Source: Lotus japonicus (lineage: Eukaryota > Streptophyta > Magnoliopsida > Fabales > Fabaceae). Taken from it: DNA of 64,000 nucleotides. Below the pieces are notes generated by a model that was given only the letters and a program-made list of their open reading frames with translations, made no database searches and was not told the DNA's origin. A program made the position numbers and the translations under genes. The stretch spans positions 72,960,732 to 73,024,731 of the forward strand of contig NC_080044.1 of assembly GCF_012489685.1 (NCBI RefSeq), given 5' to 3'. Shown in pieces: positions 23,271-33,800 of the stretch. How positions within the stretch are numbered: position 1 is the stretch's first letter; each line of letters opens with the position of its first letter.

Positions 23271-24269
23271 ACGAAACTGAGAAGGGGATTTGGGTAAAGT
23301 TAGTGGGTTCTGCAATCTTACCAAATCAATTGATAAATATTAACAAATCAAAACAAAAGCCTAAGGTATCCGGGTTCGAATCTCATACGAAACAATTAAA
23401 TCCAAGATTTATTAATTTCTTAATCTTTTAAAGCGGTTACTTAGAACAACCGTTGTAAAAGCCTATCATCCGCTCCGTGCTTTTGTTTTTACAGCGGCTG
23501 CGATCTGAACCGCTCTTAATAGGGAACAAATTTACAGCGATTTGTTTTAACAACCGCTGTAAAAGCCTATCATCCGCTCATTGTTTGTGTTTTTACAGCG
23601 GCTGCCATCTGAAACACTGTAAAAGGGGCGCTGTAAAAGCCCTTTTCTGGTGTAGTGACAAGAGGTATTTTGAGGCTGTATAAGTATGAGATTATACCGT
23701 TGATGATGACTTATAAGATTTGATTGATGCTACTCATAAAAACGAGATGCATCTTCTTTTTGGGAAGCTCAACTCATAAAAACTCTAATGGTAAGTGTGC
23801 TTGACTCGGAAAAATATTGGGATGCGTGACTTATTAGAAAGTTTTTTTTCTTCAGGAAACACGTGATTGATGAGGACAAAACATGCTGGAAAGACTTATA
23901 TTATTAATGCGAGTACAGTTGTCAAATAGCGATGTTATACTATAATACTCGATCAGACACAAAATGCAATAATAAGCTTAGTGAGTAGTGTTAAGTAGTC
24001 AAGCACCATTCAAAACCTCTCTTACTCAGCATTCACATGAAAAAAAAAAAACCACACTTTTGTAAAATATATTTTTATTATATTTATTTGGTAAGTTGTT
24101 ATTTTTGTAAATATAATTGTGGAAAAAAAAACCTTGAAAAAGCCATCCGTGTCTTGTACAAGGTTTTCCAACTATATATGTGGATATCATAAAATGTGGA
24201 TGTACCATCAAAATTCTCAATTTAGCATTGATAAGAATTGTCATAAAATAATTGCAAATGTAGGAAATT

Positions 24270-26439
24270 CACTACTAGAAAAACTACTTTTAACATCGGG
24301 TCAAAATCACTTTTTACATCGGTTCATAACCGATGTAAGTAAGGGTGATATAGTATGTCACCACCTTTTCACATCGGTTGTACAACCGATGTGAAAAGTA
24401 ATTTTTCACATCGGGCGAATCAAATAACCGATGTGAAAAGTATACATTTCACATCGGTTGGTAGGAAATAACCGATGTGGAAAGTTAGACATTTCACATC
24501 GGTTCTTTTCGCAACCGATGTGAATACTCTCTTTTTTTTTTTTATATACATATTTTACATCAGCTGATTTTCTAACCGAGGTGAAATGTCCTTTTTTTTC
24601 CTTTTTTTTCAGTTTTTTTACAGTAATTTGAGCTGAATATTCATTGATCATTAATAATTGATCATGCATTGCCAAATATTTTTTGGAAAAAACCAAGGAA
24701 ACGGTCCAAAGCCAAAATACAAAGTAACCAAAACTAGCTAAGCTAAAGATAAACTAGCTAAGCTAAAGAAAAGACTAAGGTAGTAAAGTCTCGAACTACT
24801 AAAGCAATAAGATAGTAAGAACTCTAAAGCTACTAATCCAAAGGCAACAAACTGCCCAAATGTTACTGCCTATCCCAAATTTTACCAAGCCTCCAAGACC
24901 ACCAATACAACAAAAAGAGATTCACTACCACTTGAAATTCTGAGCCACGCAATTCAGCAAAAAAAGTGCCTCATATGAATCCATTCAATCATCTCTCCAC
25001 CAATCTACTGTCCATATCAGCAAAATTCCCAGCAATTCAATCAATCTAGCATAAACAAACTAATGATATGATCAGTATATCAGCTAAACAAACTCAACAA
25101 GCAACATATAGCCAAAACAAAGACAAAAGAGAATAAAAAACTAGAGTATAACAAGGTACGTACGCACGCATCAAGTGCAGCAAAGACAAATGCAGGTGCA
25201 GAAAAAAGCACAATACAAAGAGAGCTAAGGTTTTTCAGACAGTTTAGGCATAAACCTGATAAGTTCTAAGGTTTAATCAACTCTAGAAAACAAGTTGCCC
25301 AACTGTATCGCAAATCATACAACTCTTCTTCTGTTAATGCCGTTGGATCATTGAATACCTACAATTTGTATAATGGGTTAAAATACAAGGTTTGTGACAT
25401 TTTGATGAAGAACTCAAACAGTGAGACAAACTAATTAAGAGACAAACATTTAACTTATCATAAAATTAAAATACCTCATTCCAAGACTTAGTAATATTAG
25501 CAGAGACAATGTCAAGCATATTCTTCATCACATAATATCCACAATCATTCCCATTAGGCTGCAACCTTGCCTACAAATGAATTCGATGTTTATACACTTA
25601 ATATATATCAACACAACAACAACAAGACGCAACCATAATCTACCCTACACTTACTTTGGGACGAACCAATTCAGCCCTTTTTTTACTACCCTCAGCCAAT
25701 TGATAAATCTCCATAGCTCTATATCAAAAAAATTGAAAACAATCAACAAAGAAAATTAAACATTTCAGGGTAATAGGACATAAATATATAACAAAAGCGA
25801 CATAAAATATACACTTACCTCATAACAACGAAAATTAGCTTAAAGCAGGGACGTAGTTAACTGATTACAGAGAAGCCCAAATTCCAGCAAACTTACCTTG
25901 TAGCAAACTTAGTTTTCCATCTTCTTCCTGAATCGGAAAAACCCATAAGCTAGGTTTCCATCTTCTTCCTTAATCGGCAAAACCCACGAAGCAGGAGTGG
26001 CGGCGAATCAAGAGCCACGAGCAGGAGCGGCGGCCAGTCACGAGTAGAGCGGCGGCGAGCAACGACCATAGCGGCGGCGAGAGACTGAGTTGCTTGCGGC
26101 GGCGAGAGACTTGTGCGTGTTGGGGTTTTGGTGAACTGAGATTTGTGCGTGTTGGGGTTTTGTTGTGTGAGAGACTTTTCACATCGGGCATAATCCCAAC
26201 TGATGTGAAAAGGTACTTCACTAAAATTTCAAAATTGCCACCGCCTAGACCTTTTACATCGGGTTATATAGAAACCGATGTAATAAATGACTTTTCCCAT
26301 CGGGCCTAATCCCAACCGATGTGAAAAGTCTCAGAAAGTTCACCATAATTTCAAAACTGCCACCGCGTTGCCTTTCACATCGGTTATGACATCAACCGAT
26401 GTGAAAACCTCGATGTGAAATATACTTTTTCTAGTAGTG
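24270..26439. mobile_element. CACTA transposon (2170 bp) with C48 protease exons
   Basis: The ends CACTACTAGAAAAA and TTTTTCTAGTAGTG are inverted and flanked by the duplication ATT (24267-24269 and 26440-26442). Both ends carry repeated ACATCGGTT / AACCGATGTG subterminal motifs (24295-24570; 26170-26415). The interior holds three consecutive Ulp1-like exons on the minus strand and a GC-rich block near the right end. No transposase was seen, so it is non-autonomous. Confidence 0.9.
25266..25718 (-). pseudogene. Ulp1-like (peptidase C48) C-terminal exons inside the CACTA element
   Basis: Exons 25718-25655, 25570-25475 and 25358-25266 splice in phase. The middle exon has QPNGNDCGYYVMKNMLDI with the catalytic Cys of Ulp1/SENP proteases and the upstream Gln; the last ends after TEEELYDLRYSWATCFLELI at a stop. 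The catalytic His and Asp exons are absent, so this is a C-terminal remnant. It may derive from the second gene of an autonomous CACTA element or from a captured gene. Confidence 0.65.
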
Positions 26440-26442
26440 ATT

Positions 26443-27300
26443 GTCACTATTGAAAAAATAATGTGATTGCTGGTAAACTCATAAAGTCATAATCATTCAC
26501 ATCATTCCAAAAGCGGCCCCCAATTGCAATGAAATGCAGCCTCTTGCATAATACATTATTTTCATGAATTTCACCCTGCACAATCAGGAACTCTCAATAT
26601 CCATTTGCTTAATCACATGAACTACAATTAATATCATGATCATGGCAACATGCATCAATTTTCATCTTTTTCCTTTAGCATTATTCCCAGCAACAACAGG
26701 AACTGTTTACCTTTATATTGAAAACTTTAAAGCTGTTGTTGCTTTGTCCCTAACTTTAACCGGTACATCTAATAAACCCCCTATTTCTGCTAATAATTCA
26801 GTTCTGATTTTTCATCTTCTGGGTTCCATTTTGAAAATGGACCTCATATTTCATGATAAGAAGCACTCCATAATTGAATATTTTTCCATGATGTTTCCCT
26901 AAAAGGAATGTTGCCACACTGGTCCTGTGCAGTCTCAGTTAGTCACATCCTGAACTACACAGATCAACTAACTTATTCCATCACTGTTCTTCACATAAAT
27001 CCAACAGATGTTAGTCACAGTAGGACTACTCACCAGCCTGGAACTTTCATTTTTTTCCCATTTCAGACTAAAAACAGAACAAAATCCCAACACTTGAAAT
27101 GACATGTCCCCAGCTTGATTATCCTCACACTTCCACAACTAGTTCTATTAGTGATTGAAATTTCCTTTTGGTCCACAAAGATTAATTATATTTGCTAAGA
27201 ATCTTATCTTTGATACTTTTCCAAATTAAAGATAAGATTAGAACTGTAGAAACCTTTTGATGCCAATTTTTTTTTTTCTTTCTAAAGACATGATTTAAGA
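26443..27300. other. Intergenic, no gene seen
   Basis: AT-rich sequence with short open frames of no recognisable family (for example 26636-26902). Confidence 0.4.
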
Positions 27301-27500
27301 AGGCAAGTCTCGGCGCAACAGTAAGGTTCATGTCATGTGACTTTGAGGTTGCAGGTTTAAGTTGTGGCCCGTTGAATCAGTCTCTTGTAAAAAGTGTAAA
27401 GTAAAATTGTTTATGTTAGATTTACAAAGTGAGTTCGACCCCCCTCTTTGTACCCAATCATAGCGCAAGCTTCATAACACCGGCGTTTTGCCTTTATTGA
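27301..27500 (+). repeat. Au-like SINE
   Basis: The head GTCTCGGCGCAACAGTAAGG (box A region), then GTCATGTGACTTTGAGGTTG and GCAGGTTTAAG (box B region), and the tail CATAGCGCAAGCTTCATAAC with a CCGGCG...TTTGCCTTT end follow the plant Au SINE consensus in order. Diverged; possible target duplication GACATgATT / GACATTATC. Confidence 0.7.
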
Positions 27501-28031
27501 GACATTATCTGACAAGTTTGTAAGTCACATGCTTGACCCCTTTTAAGTTAGAACAAGTAATCTCTTCAAAGTGGCCCAAGAGAGATGTGATGTTGAACTT
27601 CTGGTTTATTTTGTTGGCTTCATCCCCAATCCCTCACTTCACTTGTGTGTGTCTCTTTTATCTGATTTGAACTGCTTGGTGATCAAGAAAGTTAGAGAGG
27701 ACCCTCTATTTGATAGGATAAGATAATTGAGCTTTAGGTACTATTTAAGATAAGGCTGGTGTTTTTGTACTTGCTAATCGCTTTCAGAGAAGCGACAATC
27801 ACTTATGGCAGGCATGATTTAAACTAAAAGTCTAAAACTAAGCGTCTGAGTTGAATTTGGAAAGGAAAGGCACGTGCTGTTGATGTGAAATTCAAGTACA
27901 AGTGGAGCCTTATGATGAGGCCATGCAACTCTACACGTGGATCCAATTAGTACATTAGTCCCCTACCAGGTCAGATTTGAATCTTCAATAAATTGTGTGC
28001 CTAAATATCCATCAGCAATCAGAGACTCAAA
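27501..28031 (+). promoter_or_regulatory. Upstream region of the first DVL-like gene
   Basis: Contains CACGTG within GGCACGTGCTG (27871-27881) and an ACACGTGGATC (27932-27942), G-box-like elements, and a CTATTTAAGA TATA-like stretch at 27740-27749. Assignment to the DVL gene is inference. Confidence 0.35.
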
Positions 28032-28151
28032 ATGGGAAGAATGGGTAGGAGATTTTCCAAGTTGAGGAGAATGGTAAGACAACAAAGGGGGAAGCTTTAC
28101 ATCATGAGGGTGTGTATCACTATGCTTCTAAATTGGCACAAGTACTCTTAG
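28032..28151 (+). CDS. DVL/ROTUNDIFOLIA-like small peptide (39 residues)
   Basis: A complete ATG-to-TAG frame of 39 codons, too short for a usual gene cut-off. It begins MGRMGRRFSKLRRMVRQQRG and ends KLYIMRVCITMLLNWHKYS, matching the conserved RTF domain of DVL/RTFL peptides (EQRGxLYIIRRCVxMLLCWH). Members limit polar cell proliferation and shape organs when overexpressed, and associate with the plasma membrane. Here the usual MLLCW cysteine is Asn and one RR Arg is Val, so the copy is divergent. A second family member lies 933 bp downstream on the same strand. Confidence 0.82.
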   Translation: MGRMGRRFSKLRRMVRQQRGKLYIMRVCITMLLNWHKYS

Positions 28152-29084
28152 CAGAAACACTTATTTTGTTGTACCTTTTTGAGTTTGAGGTATCATCATG
28201 TAGCTTATTGGCTTTGACCATTGCACATCAGCATTTAATGAACTTGTGTTGTGTTTGGTGTAATTCCTTTCTTTTGCACTGTCTTATGTTACTAATTAGA
28301 CAGGATCACAGGAATGTTAACAATAATCAGAAATTACTTTCCTTTGTATAGCTTTTACATGTATGATTAGAATCTGACACTTCTAGAAATTATCAATCAC
28401 TGATTTGGTCACATACTTAGTAAATACAACAGTATGATTTTCAATTTTCACTAGTACATGTTAAGCTGATAATTTCCACTGACTTATGTTAAGATTGCTC
28501 TCCATCACATGGTCAAAAGTCCTAGCTGGACTATGTGGTTGGTAGCTATATGATAAAAGATAATATTTATAGAAAATCTATAAAAAGAATCCTGAAATTG
28601 AGGCACAAATAGATACAATTGTTTTCACAATATAAAATACGTACCCTACTACAGTACATAAGGCAGATATGTATCATTTATATACTTACACATCCAAGAG
28701 TATAGATACTCAGCTTCAGACGCCTCATTTTTCTCTTTATCTCATTTTTATACTGTATATCGAATTTATTATTTCTCTTTTTTCTCTTAATTTCTTATTC
28801 CGAATGTTTGTCGAGTGTCTACACTATGCGTATGTAAACCGATCATTTTGGTCAGAACAGACAGGGTTGGCCACTCCTATCAGGATGAGTTGTAGTAATT
28901 CTTGGTTGGTGATTTGGCAGGGAGACAGTGTGACATAGACTGCTTTGTCATCTTTGTTTCCATTCAGGGCCCACAATGTCACCTGCTACGCGTCTTTCAC
29001 ATTCTTCATTGAGTTCTTTCTATATATATAGAAGAAGCAAGTTATTGTTGTTCTACAAGGCAAGAACTATAAAAGAAAAGCATT
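28152..29084 (+). other. Spacer between the two DVL-like genes
   Basis: Contains a clear TATA box, CTATATATATAG at about 29021-29032, 53 bp before the second start codon. Other open frames here (28112-28351, 28669-28938) overlap the DVL frames or are AT-rich and are not called. Confidence 0.5.
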
Positions 29085-29234
29085 ATGGCAACACAATCCT
29101 TATCAATGAGAATTCCAAAGCCTCAGTTACTTATGCAACGTTGTTCAAGGCACTTGCGGGAGCAGAAGACTAGATTTTATATCATATGGAGGTGCACGGT
29201 GTTTCTTCTACGTTGTGATGATCATAGATTTTAG
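29085..29234 (+). CDS. DVL/ROTUNDIFOLIA-like small peptide (49 residues)
   Basis: A complete 49-codon frame ending in TAG. The C-terminal part CSRHLREQKTRFYIIWRCTV then FLLRCDDH closely follows the RTF domain of DVL/RTFL peptides; the N-terminal 19 residues (MATQSLSMRIPKPQLLMQR) are variable as in the family. A TATA box sits 53 bp upstream of the ATG. It belongs to a different subgroup from the first copy (WRC versus VC, LLRC versus LLNW), so the pair is an old tandem rather than a fresh duplicate. Confidence 0.88.
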   Translation: MATQSLSMRIPKPQLLMQRCSRHLREQKTRFYIIWRCTVFLLRCDDHRF

Positions 29235-30150
29235 ATGATATGATGATAGTGCAGAGACAGAGTACTCTGCCATAAGATCTTCACCAATTACTCTGTTGTG
29301 CAAGGTTTTAAATTGCGGACGCGGCCAAAATCACCGTCTCGTTGCGGTTTCGGAAACCTTCAAAACCTTGACCTCGCGGCATGCTGTTAATAGTTGCTTA
29401 ATTTTCATGTTTTCTTCTTTTTGGGTCTAGAATGTTACTTCACTAGCTAAGCTGTGAAGGAACACAGAATGGCTTCAGTTGTTGATAAACATGCTGATAG
29501 TAGGATTTTGTTTTAATCTTCTTTTACTCTCTCTTAGCATGATCATTGGGCGTCATCCACTTATGCATGATCGTTGTCACTAATAAAATCTTGTTGGGAA
29601 TGTAAATGTGAGTTTTGAATCTCATTAGTTGAGAATGAACTACATGAAGATAACATGAAAGAACAAACCCATATACTGAGTGAGAGATTTTCTAAAGTTC
29701 CCTTTGTGCTATTACTCTTCACCCTTTTCTAAAGCTTTTTTTTTTGAATTGGCTTATGTTTTGCTAAGAAGGGTGTCTAGCATAAGCCATAAGCTAAGGC
29801 GATGATAAATATACATAAATAGAAATAGTGGAGAATTATAGGCCAAGATAATATACAACAATAATGAAGAATTATAGGTGTACATTTGAATAGTTACGTT
29901 TGACACACATATCGTTGTAGTACATCTCTGAATACACGGTGAAAAATAATTGTGAGATTAAAATCATGCCAGACATTTATAAAAATTAAGAAAAATTAGT
30001 TCAGTTCACCATTTTTCAATAGGTATCTAAACATGAACATAATAATTAGAAGTTAAACATTAAAATGGGGAAAAATGCTTGCAATAATTAATTCAAAAAG
30101 CTTCCTCCAAGAATACTAATATGTTTAGGACCTTTCAGAAAGGAAAGCTA
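29235..30150. other. Intergenic; short low-copy-like repeat
   Basis: At 29305-29390 a segment beginning AAGGTTTTAAATTGCGGACG resembles a dispersed legume repeat with CG-rich words; boundaries unclear. No gene seen. Confidence 0.35.
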
Positions 30151-30600
30151 TACTTTGTCCGTTCCTAATTATTTATAAGCCGCTTTCAATAATTCATATG
30201 GATTAAGAAAAGTAGTTCGAATTAAGTTTAAGTCTAAAATTTAGTAAAAAAATATTTTAACTATCCTAAATAACCCTTATTGCTACACAAAAAAAAAAAA
30301 ACCCTTCTTGAAAAATTGAAGAATTTTATTGGTGAGTGTTAGATAATTATATACAGAGCATAAAATAAAATATGAATGACAAACTTGGAAAAAAAAACAT
30401 TTAATGCTTCATTATATGAAAGTTTTTTTTTTTTGGTACATGTCATGAAAAGAAAAGAAAACTAAGGCCTCACTGAGGCAACTCCCATGGCATCAGCCAA
30501 CAACAGAAAACTCATCCCCTCAAGAGGTTGATCAATATGAAAGTTACTACTAAGTGATATGAAAAACTTCTAAAATGACTTATAAATAGGAATATAATTA
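30151..30600. repeat. Stowaway-like MITE with nested retroposon
   Basis: The left end TACTTTGTCCGTTCCTAATT and the right-hand GACTTATAAATAGGAATATA are inverted relatives of the TACTCCCTCCGTTCC type end. The element is interrupted by the insertion at 30423-30534. Confidence 0.5.
30423..30534 (-). mobile_element. 112-bp 5'-truncated retroposon tail (LINE/SINE) with 9-bp target duplication
   Basis: A T-rich start (12 T, i.e. a poly(A) tail on the minus strand) and the flanking duplication ATATGAAAG at 30414-30422 and 30535-30543 show target-primed insertion. The body looks like an L1-type 3' UTR with no coding content. Confidence 0.75.
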
Positions 30601-30867
30601 ATTAAATAAATAATAATACATAATGGGTCACCAAAAAAAATTAATACTACATATTAAGACAAAATGACCAAGTGTGCTTGATGGCTCCTTTGACGTTTTG
30701 AACTTAGAATGGTGTAAATCAAACACTAAACCACTCCCAGGCTTCTATTTCTGCATCATACTCCCAGGCTTCTATTTCAGCATCATATTGCAGACAGCCA
30801 GACTCAGAAGAAGGAAAACCCTCAATATTATAGACATTATCACGAAATGTACACACAAGGTGCCTTG

Positions 30868-33800
30868 TTATCTTGTAGGATTCACTCCATTTTCCCCTGC
30901 GGATTTCTTTGGAGATTGCGCCGGCTTACTCTGGCCTCCCTGCATAATTAAAAACGGGACAAGAAAAAAACAGATAATAAGCATTCATGCAGAGATACAA
31001 AACAATTCTGAAAATTTGTTGTCCTACTTTAGACTTGAGAAGCTATTAACGCAAGAAGAGATACAAATCAGACTAATATAAAGATCCCTTCAAGCCATGG
31101 CCTTAAACTTATACAGTCATACAATCCAATGCAAATCATCTAGAATGACATCAGAAATAGAGTAATAGACCATGCAGAGACAACCTTTTGCTGCAGCTGC
31201 GTGGTATATTACTCTATTTCTGATGTCATTCTAGATGATTTGCATTGTATGACTGTATAAGTTTAAGGTCATGGCTTGAAGGGATTTTTATATTAGTCTA
31301 ATTTGTAGACAAGAAAAAGTGTCAAAGTAAATCACTTACAGCAGCACCCTTCTGGCCAGTCATCCTTCGCATTGATGGAGCTCGCGCCACTGAGGAAGCA
31401 GCTGCAGCTGCAGCAACACGTATTCTGCAAAATAAAATTTACGTAAGATTAAAATTCAGATTCGCAGCAGTTTGATCCACCTCTCCAATTTAATTTCTCA
31501 AAGTATTGTCACCCTTCGTTCTCAAGTATTGTACTCTTTATTACCTCTTATGAACATCAACATATTCATCTGTCTCGTCCACAATTTCTTCCTGCATTGA
31601 AGAAGCAGTTATAATCAGTTTAAGGGTGAACAAAAGATTAAGCACGGCACGGGAGGAGGGGGAACATAGGGGTATATATAAGACAGAAATTTACTTGCAG
31701 AAGTTCTTCAAATACATCTTCCAAAGTGATAATACCAATCACTTCACCGTCTTCAATATTTTCTGCAGGGGGACCATTTGTTGTGCCATCACTATGTTGC
31801 GGACCAGTTAGCTTATTACTGCTGGGAAGCCTTGAAGGCTTGTCAATGTCAACAACAACATTTCCTGATTTTAAGTCCTGCTTTTGTAGCAATGGAGTCG
31901 TCAACATTGAATCTCCATCAGTACTTTTGTTCTCTTCATCAATTATTTGTGGAGTTTCTTTGCCTTTTCCCTTAACCTTAACTACAGCAGCCATGTGACT
32001 ACTGCCCTTTTGGAACTCATTCAGTATATCATAGAGTGGCATATCTGATGGAACCCTGTAAAAATAAACCATTACACACACTATAGATATTTCCAACTTG
32101 TTTGAAAGAAATGACAACAGAATAAATGAATGAAGAAAAGCACACCGTGGAATTCTCCGGATGGATACAGCACTGACAGGGGTCTCTGTTTCTGGTCGAA
32201 CAGTGAGAAGACTTTTGACCTAATTTAAAAAGAAATAATGTGAGGAAGAAAGAAGCCATAGAGTAATAAAATGGAAAATCCGAAAATGTAAATTAAGTGA
32301 AAATATGGAAAATCACACACCAATAGAAGCCCAATAATATTCTTTGGGTTTCCAGAATAGACAGGAACTCGGCTATGTCCGCGAGCAAGAATTTTCCCCA
32401 TTGCCTCCCTGATTTGAGATTGAAAACACATAAAAAATAAGTGACTATACTCTCTGCATCTTCGAACCAAGAACTCTACTCCCAAGTTCCAACAAGCAAG
32501 AAAAGGTAGGTACTTCTAGTTTTGTGTTTGTGGGAAATAGCTTGAGATATATTTTCCACATGTTCTAGTAATTGATGCAAGTGGAAAATAGATCTTCAGC
32601 AACAAAAGAAGTCATAAAGAGGAAGCACATGAATTCTTCGTCAATTTGAAAATAAATTCAATCACCTATATGCAATGCACTACAGAATACTAATGAAGAA
32701 ATTGAGAAAATTTACCAATCCAATTTCGAATTAACATCCAAAGAAAATGTTGATTCAATAGGAGTCATGGCTTCCTCTGCAGTCTGTTCAAAGATACAAA
32801 TTAAAATGCAAAAAATTTAAAGCAATTCATTTATCAATCTGGAAGAAAAAGCATTAAATATGCAAGAGAATGTATCATTTACGGAATACAAGATCACTGG
32901 AAGTCTGGAAGTGGATGGTGAAATTTGCATCAACATGGAGTGGTACATAGTTAATTAATAATTATTGAAAAATCATAGTTCCATATTCCATCTCCCACAA
33001 CATTGACGCTTCCAAGCGTCCCCATATAGAAGACACTAGAGCAGAGTTACCAGGTCCATGAAGTAACCTTCACACATTTCCACTTTCCACCATTATCAAT
33101 ATATAAAACAAACATAGGTAATTTCATGTTCTTCTGGATTGAATGTCATAAATTTAAATTGTATTGGATTGGCATGAAATGGAACACAAACAAATAGGTT
33201 GACACTCAATGCTGCAGGGGAACTGCAGCAGCACTAACCTTTTCAGTCAAATCAAGTGCTCCACTGATAATTGTCGTCTCATCATGTGTAAGCTCACCAC
33301 CTTTACCAGCCTAAAAACAAGCAAATTCAATGTTTATGAATTGAACACCTAGACAAACATAGTTGAGTAATTTCCTAATCTTGACATGACTTATTCTGTT
33401 AATTGAAAAATAATTACTAACTTATACCTCCTGGCTGTGAATGGAGACAAGAACTTTTAACTGAGCTCGCCTAAATAAAGCCTCATTATGCCCCAATAGG
33501 TAATCCAGAACCTGGAACAAATATTAGAAGGGAAAAAAAAAACACTTGTTGGCATCATGATTAAAATAAAATCCATCATTTATAAATGAGAATAACTGGA
33601 ACCCTACACTCTCAGGGGTGAAGAGCTATAATATAACTGTTAAAAGGTTGACCAGGCTTTCAGCCTGAAAGACAAGCAAATCATATTTCTCATTTGGTTC
33701 ATTCTTAACAAATCAAAGCATTCTTTTAAACTAGAAAGAAGGGCCTCCACAAAAGAACTTCATAAAGACCTTAATCACTTACATGCATCACAATCAACAT

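Larger units (their letters stand above)
20193..23657. mobile_element. Non-autonomous CACTA transposon (3465 bp) carrying captured gene fragments
   Basis: Termini are CACTACGCCAAAAAATGGC on the left and the inverse of CACTACACCAGAAAAGGGC on the right, flanked by the 3-bp duplication ACA (20190-20192 and 23658-23660). Both ends carry subterminal repeats of the TTTACAGCGG / CCGCTGTAAA type (20209-20440; 23430-23640). No transposase frame is present. The interior holds minus-strand exon fragments from unrelated genes, described separately. An empty site is visible in the related repeat at 20026-20048. Confidence 0.9.
20051..23890 (+). mobile_element. Cassandra-like LTR with 5S rRNA-derived domain, split by a CACTA element
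   Basis: The LTR opens with TGTGACACTCGAGGCTGACG at 20051, is interrupted at 20193-23657 and resumes at 23661. At about 23745-23843 it carries a 5S-like segment: AACTCTAATGGTAAGTGTGC, then TTGACTCGG and GGGATGCGTGAC, matching the order and spacing of the 5S gene internal control region. A second, uninterrupted copy starts at 63651. Known: Cassandra TRIM elements carry 5S sequences in their LTRs. The 3' boundary is approximate. Confidence 0.6.

Noticed and set aside
23745..23843. A genuine 5S rRNA gene
   Set aside because: Too diverged and embedded in an LTR; better explained as a Cassandra-type 5S-derived domain.
24295..24570. Repeated ACATCGGTT/AACCGATGTG words as a possible CRISPR or operator array
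   Set aside because: They are subterminal repeats of the second CACTA element.
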